Assembly: GCA_905371275.1 (NCBI GenBank)
Contig: CAJPLH010000129.1
Coordinates: 1 to 5,649, forward strand
DNA from: Prevotellaceae bacterium
Lineage (GTDB): Bacteria > Bacteroidota > Bacteroidia > Bacteroidales > Bacteroidaceae
Direction of reading: 5' to 3'
DNA: 5,649 nt
The position numbers were made by a program, and so were the translations under genes. The first letter of the stretch is position 1. Each line of letters begins with the position of its first letter. This document shows, one piece after another, positions 5,219 through 5,649 of this stretch. The notes beneath the pieces were generated by a model, which worked only from the letters and a program-made list of their open reading frames with translations, ran no database searches and was not told where the DNA came from.

Positions 5219-5649
5219 ATGAAATCTAGAATATTATCTTACATCGGCACAGGATGTTTGGCACTTGCCGCTTTGGTAAGTTGTTCAGACAACCAAGTTG
5301 ACGACTTTTTCAAGAAAGTGGTCAAAGCTCCCCCCTCATCCATCGAACGCGATGTCAAGGGACACGACCAAATTTATGCTGTTCACGCCATCTTGCGCAT
5401 GGGCTATCCCGGTGGCACCCTCAATGTTGGCCCTAATGGCGAAGACGAAATCAATGTTTATCGCACCATCCACGAGGCCGGCGACAGTCTTTCCCTTCCA
5501 GTGATGCAGGAAATCGACATCGCCAAAGACGATAATGGCGAAATGACGGTCACCACAGCCCGCAATCATTTCGATGTTGTGGCTTCCGACAAGGTAGTTT
5601 ATGGCTTAGAATTGCGTTACTACGACCAAAACGGACTGCTCATCAACCA
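5219..5649 (+). CDS. Partial lipoprotein, unknown function, partner of the receptor
   Basis: ATG at 5219 opens a frame that runs through the right edge (143 complete codons visible). The N-terminus MKSRILSYIGTGCLALAALV is a lipoprotein signal peptide, with lipobox LVSC and the lipidated Cys at residue 22. SDNQVDD follows, an acidic start compatible with the Bacteroidetes surface-lipoprotein export signal. The mature part is soluble-looking, rich in Asp, with the patterns YAVHAILRMGYPGGTLNVGP (52-71) and VVYGLELRYYDQNGLLIN near the visible end. I do not recognise a named domain. In Bacteroidetes, ZnuD-like receptors are often followed by a small lipoprotein of this general type, so it may capture or hand over the ligand; that role is inferred from position. 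No Shine-Dalgarno and no own promoter are seen, so it probably depends on the receptor promoter. Codon use matches that of the receptor gene. Confidence 0.8.
   Translation, partial: MKSRILSYIGTGCLALAALVSCSDNQVDDFFKKVVKAPPSSIERDVKGHDQIYAVHAILRMGYPGGTLNVGPNGEDEINVYRTIHEAGDSLSLPVMQEIDIAKDDNGEMTVTTARNHFDVVASDKVVYGLELRYYDQNGLLIN

Overview
The window looks like chromosomal DNA from a Bacteroidales bacterium, most likely of the Prevotella type. The evidence is three promoters matching the Bacteroidetes pattern (TTTG, 19-21 nt, TAnnTTTG), almost no Shine-Dalgarno sequences, a SusC/CirA-style TonB-dependent receptor with an N-terminal carboxypeptidase-regulatory-like domain, and a following gene with a lipobox. 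The genus is an inference from overall style, not from a marker gene.

Left part (1-1045). On the minus strand lies a small two-domain ECF-like sigma factor (717-109). Its stop codon overlaps, as ATGA, the start of a second minus-strand gene that runs off the left edge. Its promoter is at 818-788. Diverging from it on the plus strand is a TetR-family repressor (1045-1665) with its own promoter at 983-1015. That promoter fixes the start at the internal ATG at 1045 rather than the upstream ATG at 916. A strong intrinsic terminator (1751-1784) ends the TetR unit, so it is probably monocistronic.

Middle part (1666-2579). About 900 bp have no convincing protein gene but much structure. There is an exact six-unit array of 22-bp repeats (1830-1961), each unit built around a near-perfect inverted repeat. 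Then comes a promoter at 2212-2243 bracketed by a 10-bp inverted repeat whose right arm overlaps the -7 box. After it is a leader of roughly 330 nt with a possible 17-residue leader peptide containing Cys-Cys, a second small frame, and several hairpins.

Right part (2580-5649). A complete TonB-dependent outer-membrane receptor carries the plug motif QSWGADHAPEVD, which resembles the ZnuD-like metal/heme receptor group. After 149 bp comes the 5' part of a lipoprotein gene that leaves the window. The two probably form one operon: a receptor for a metal, metal complex or similar scarce nutrient plus a surface or periplasmic lipoprotein partner. The substrate cannot be settled from the sequence. 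The most unusual features are the 22-bp palindromic array and the promoter/leader region of the receptor operon.
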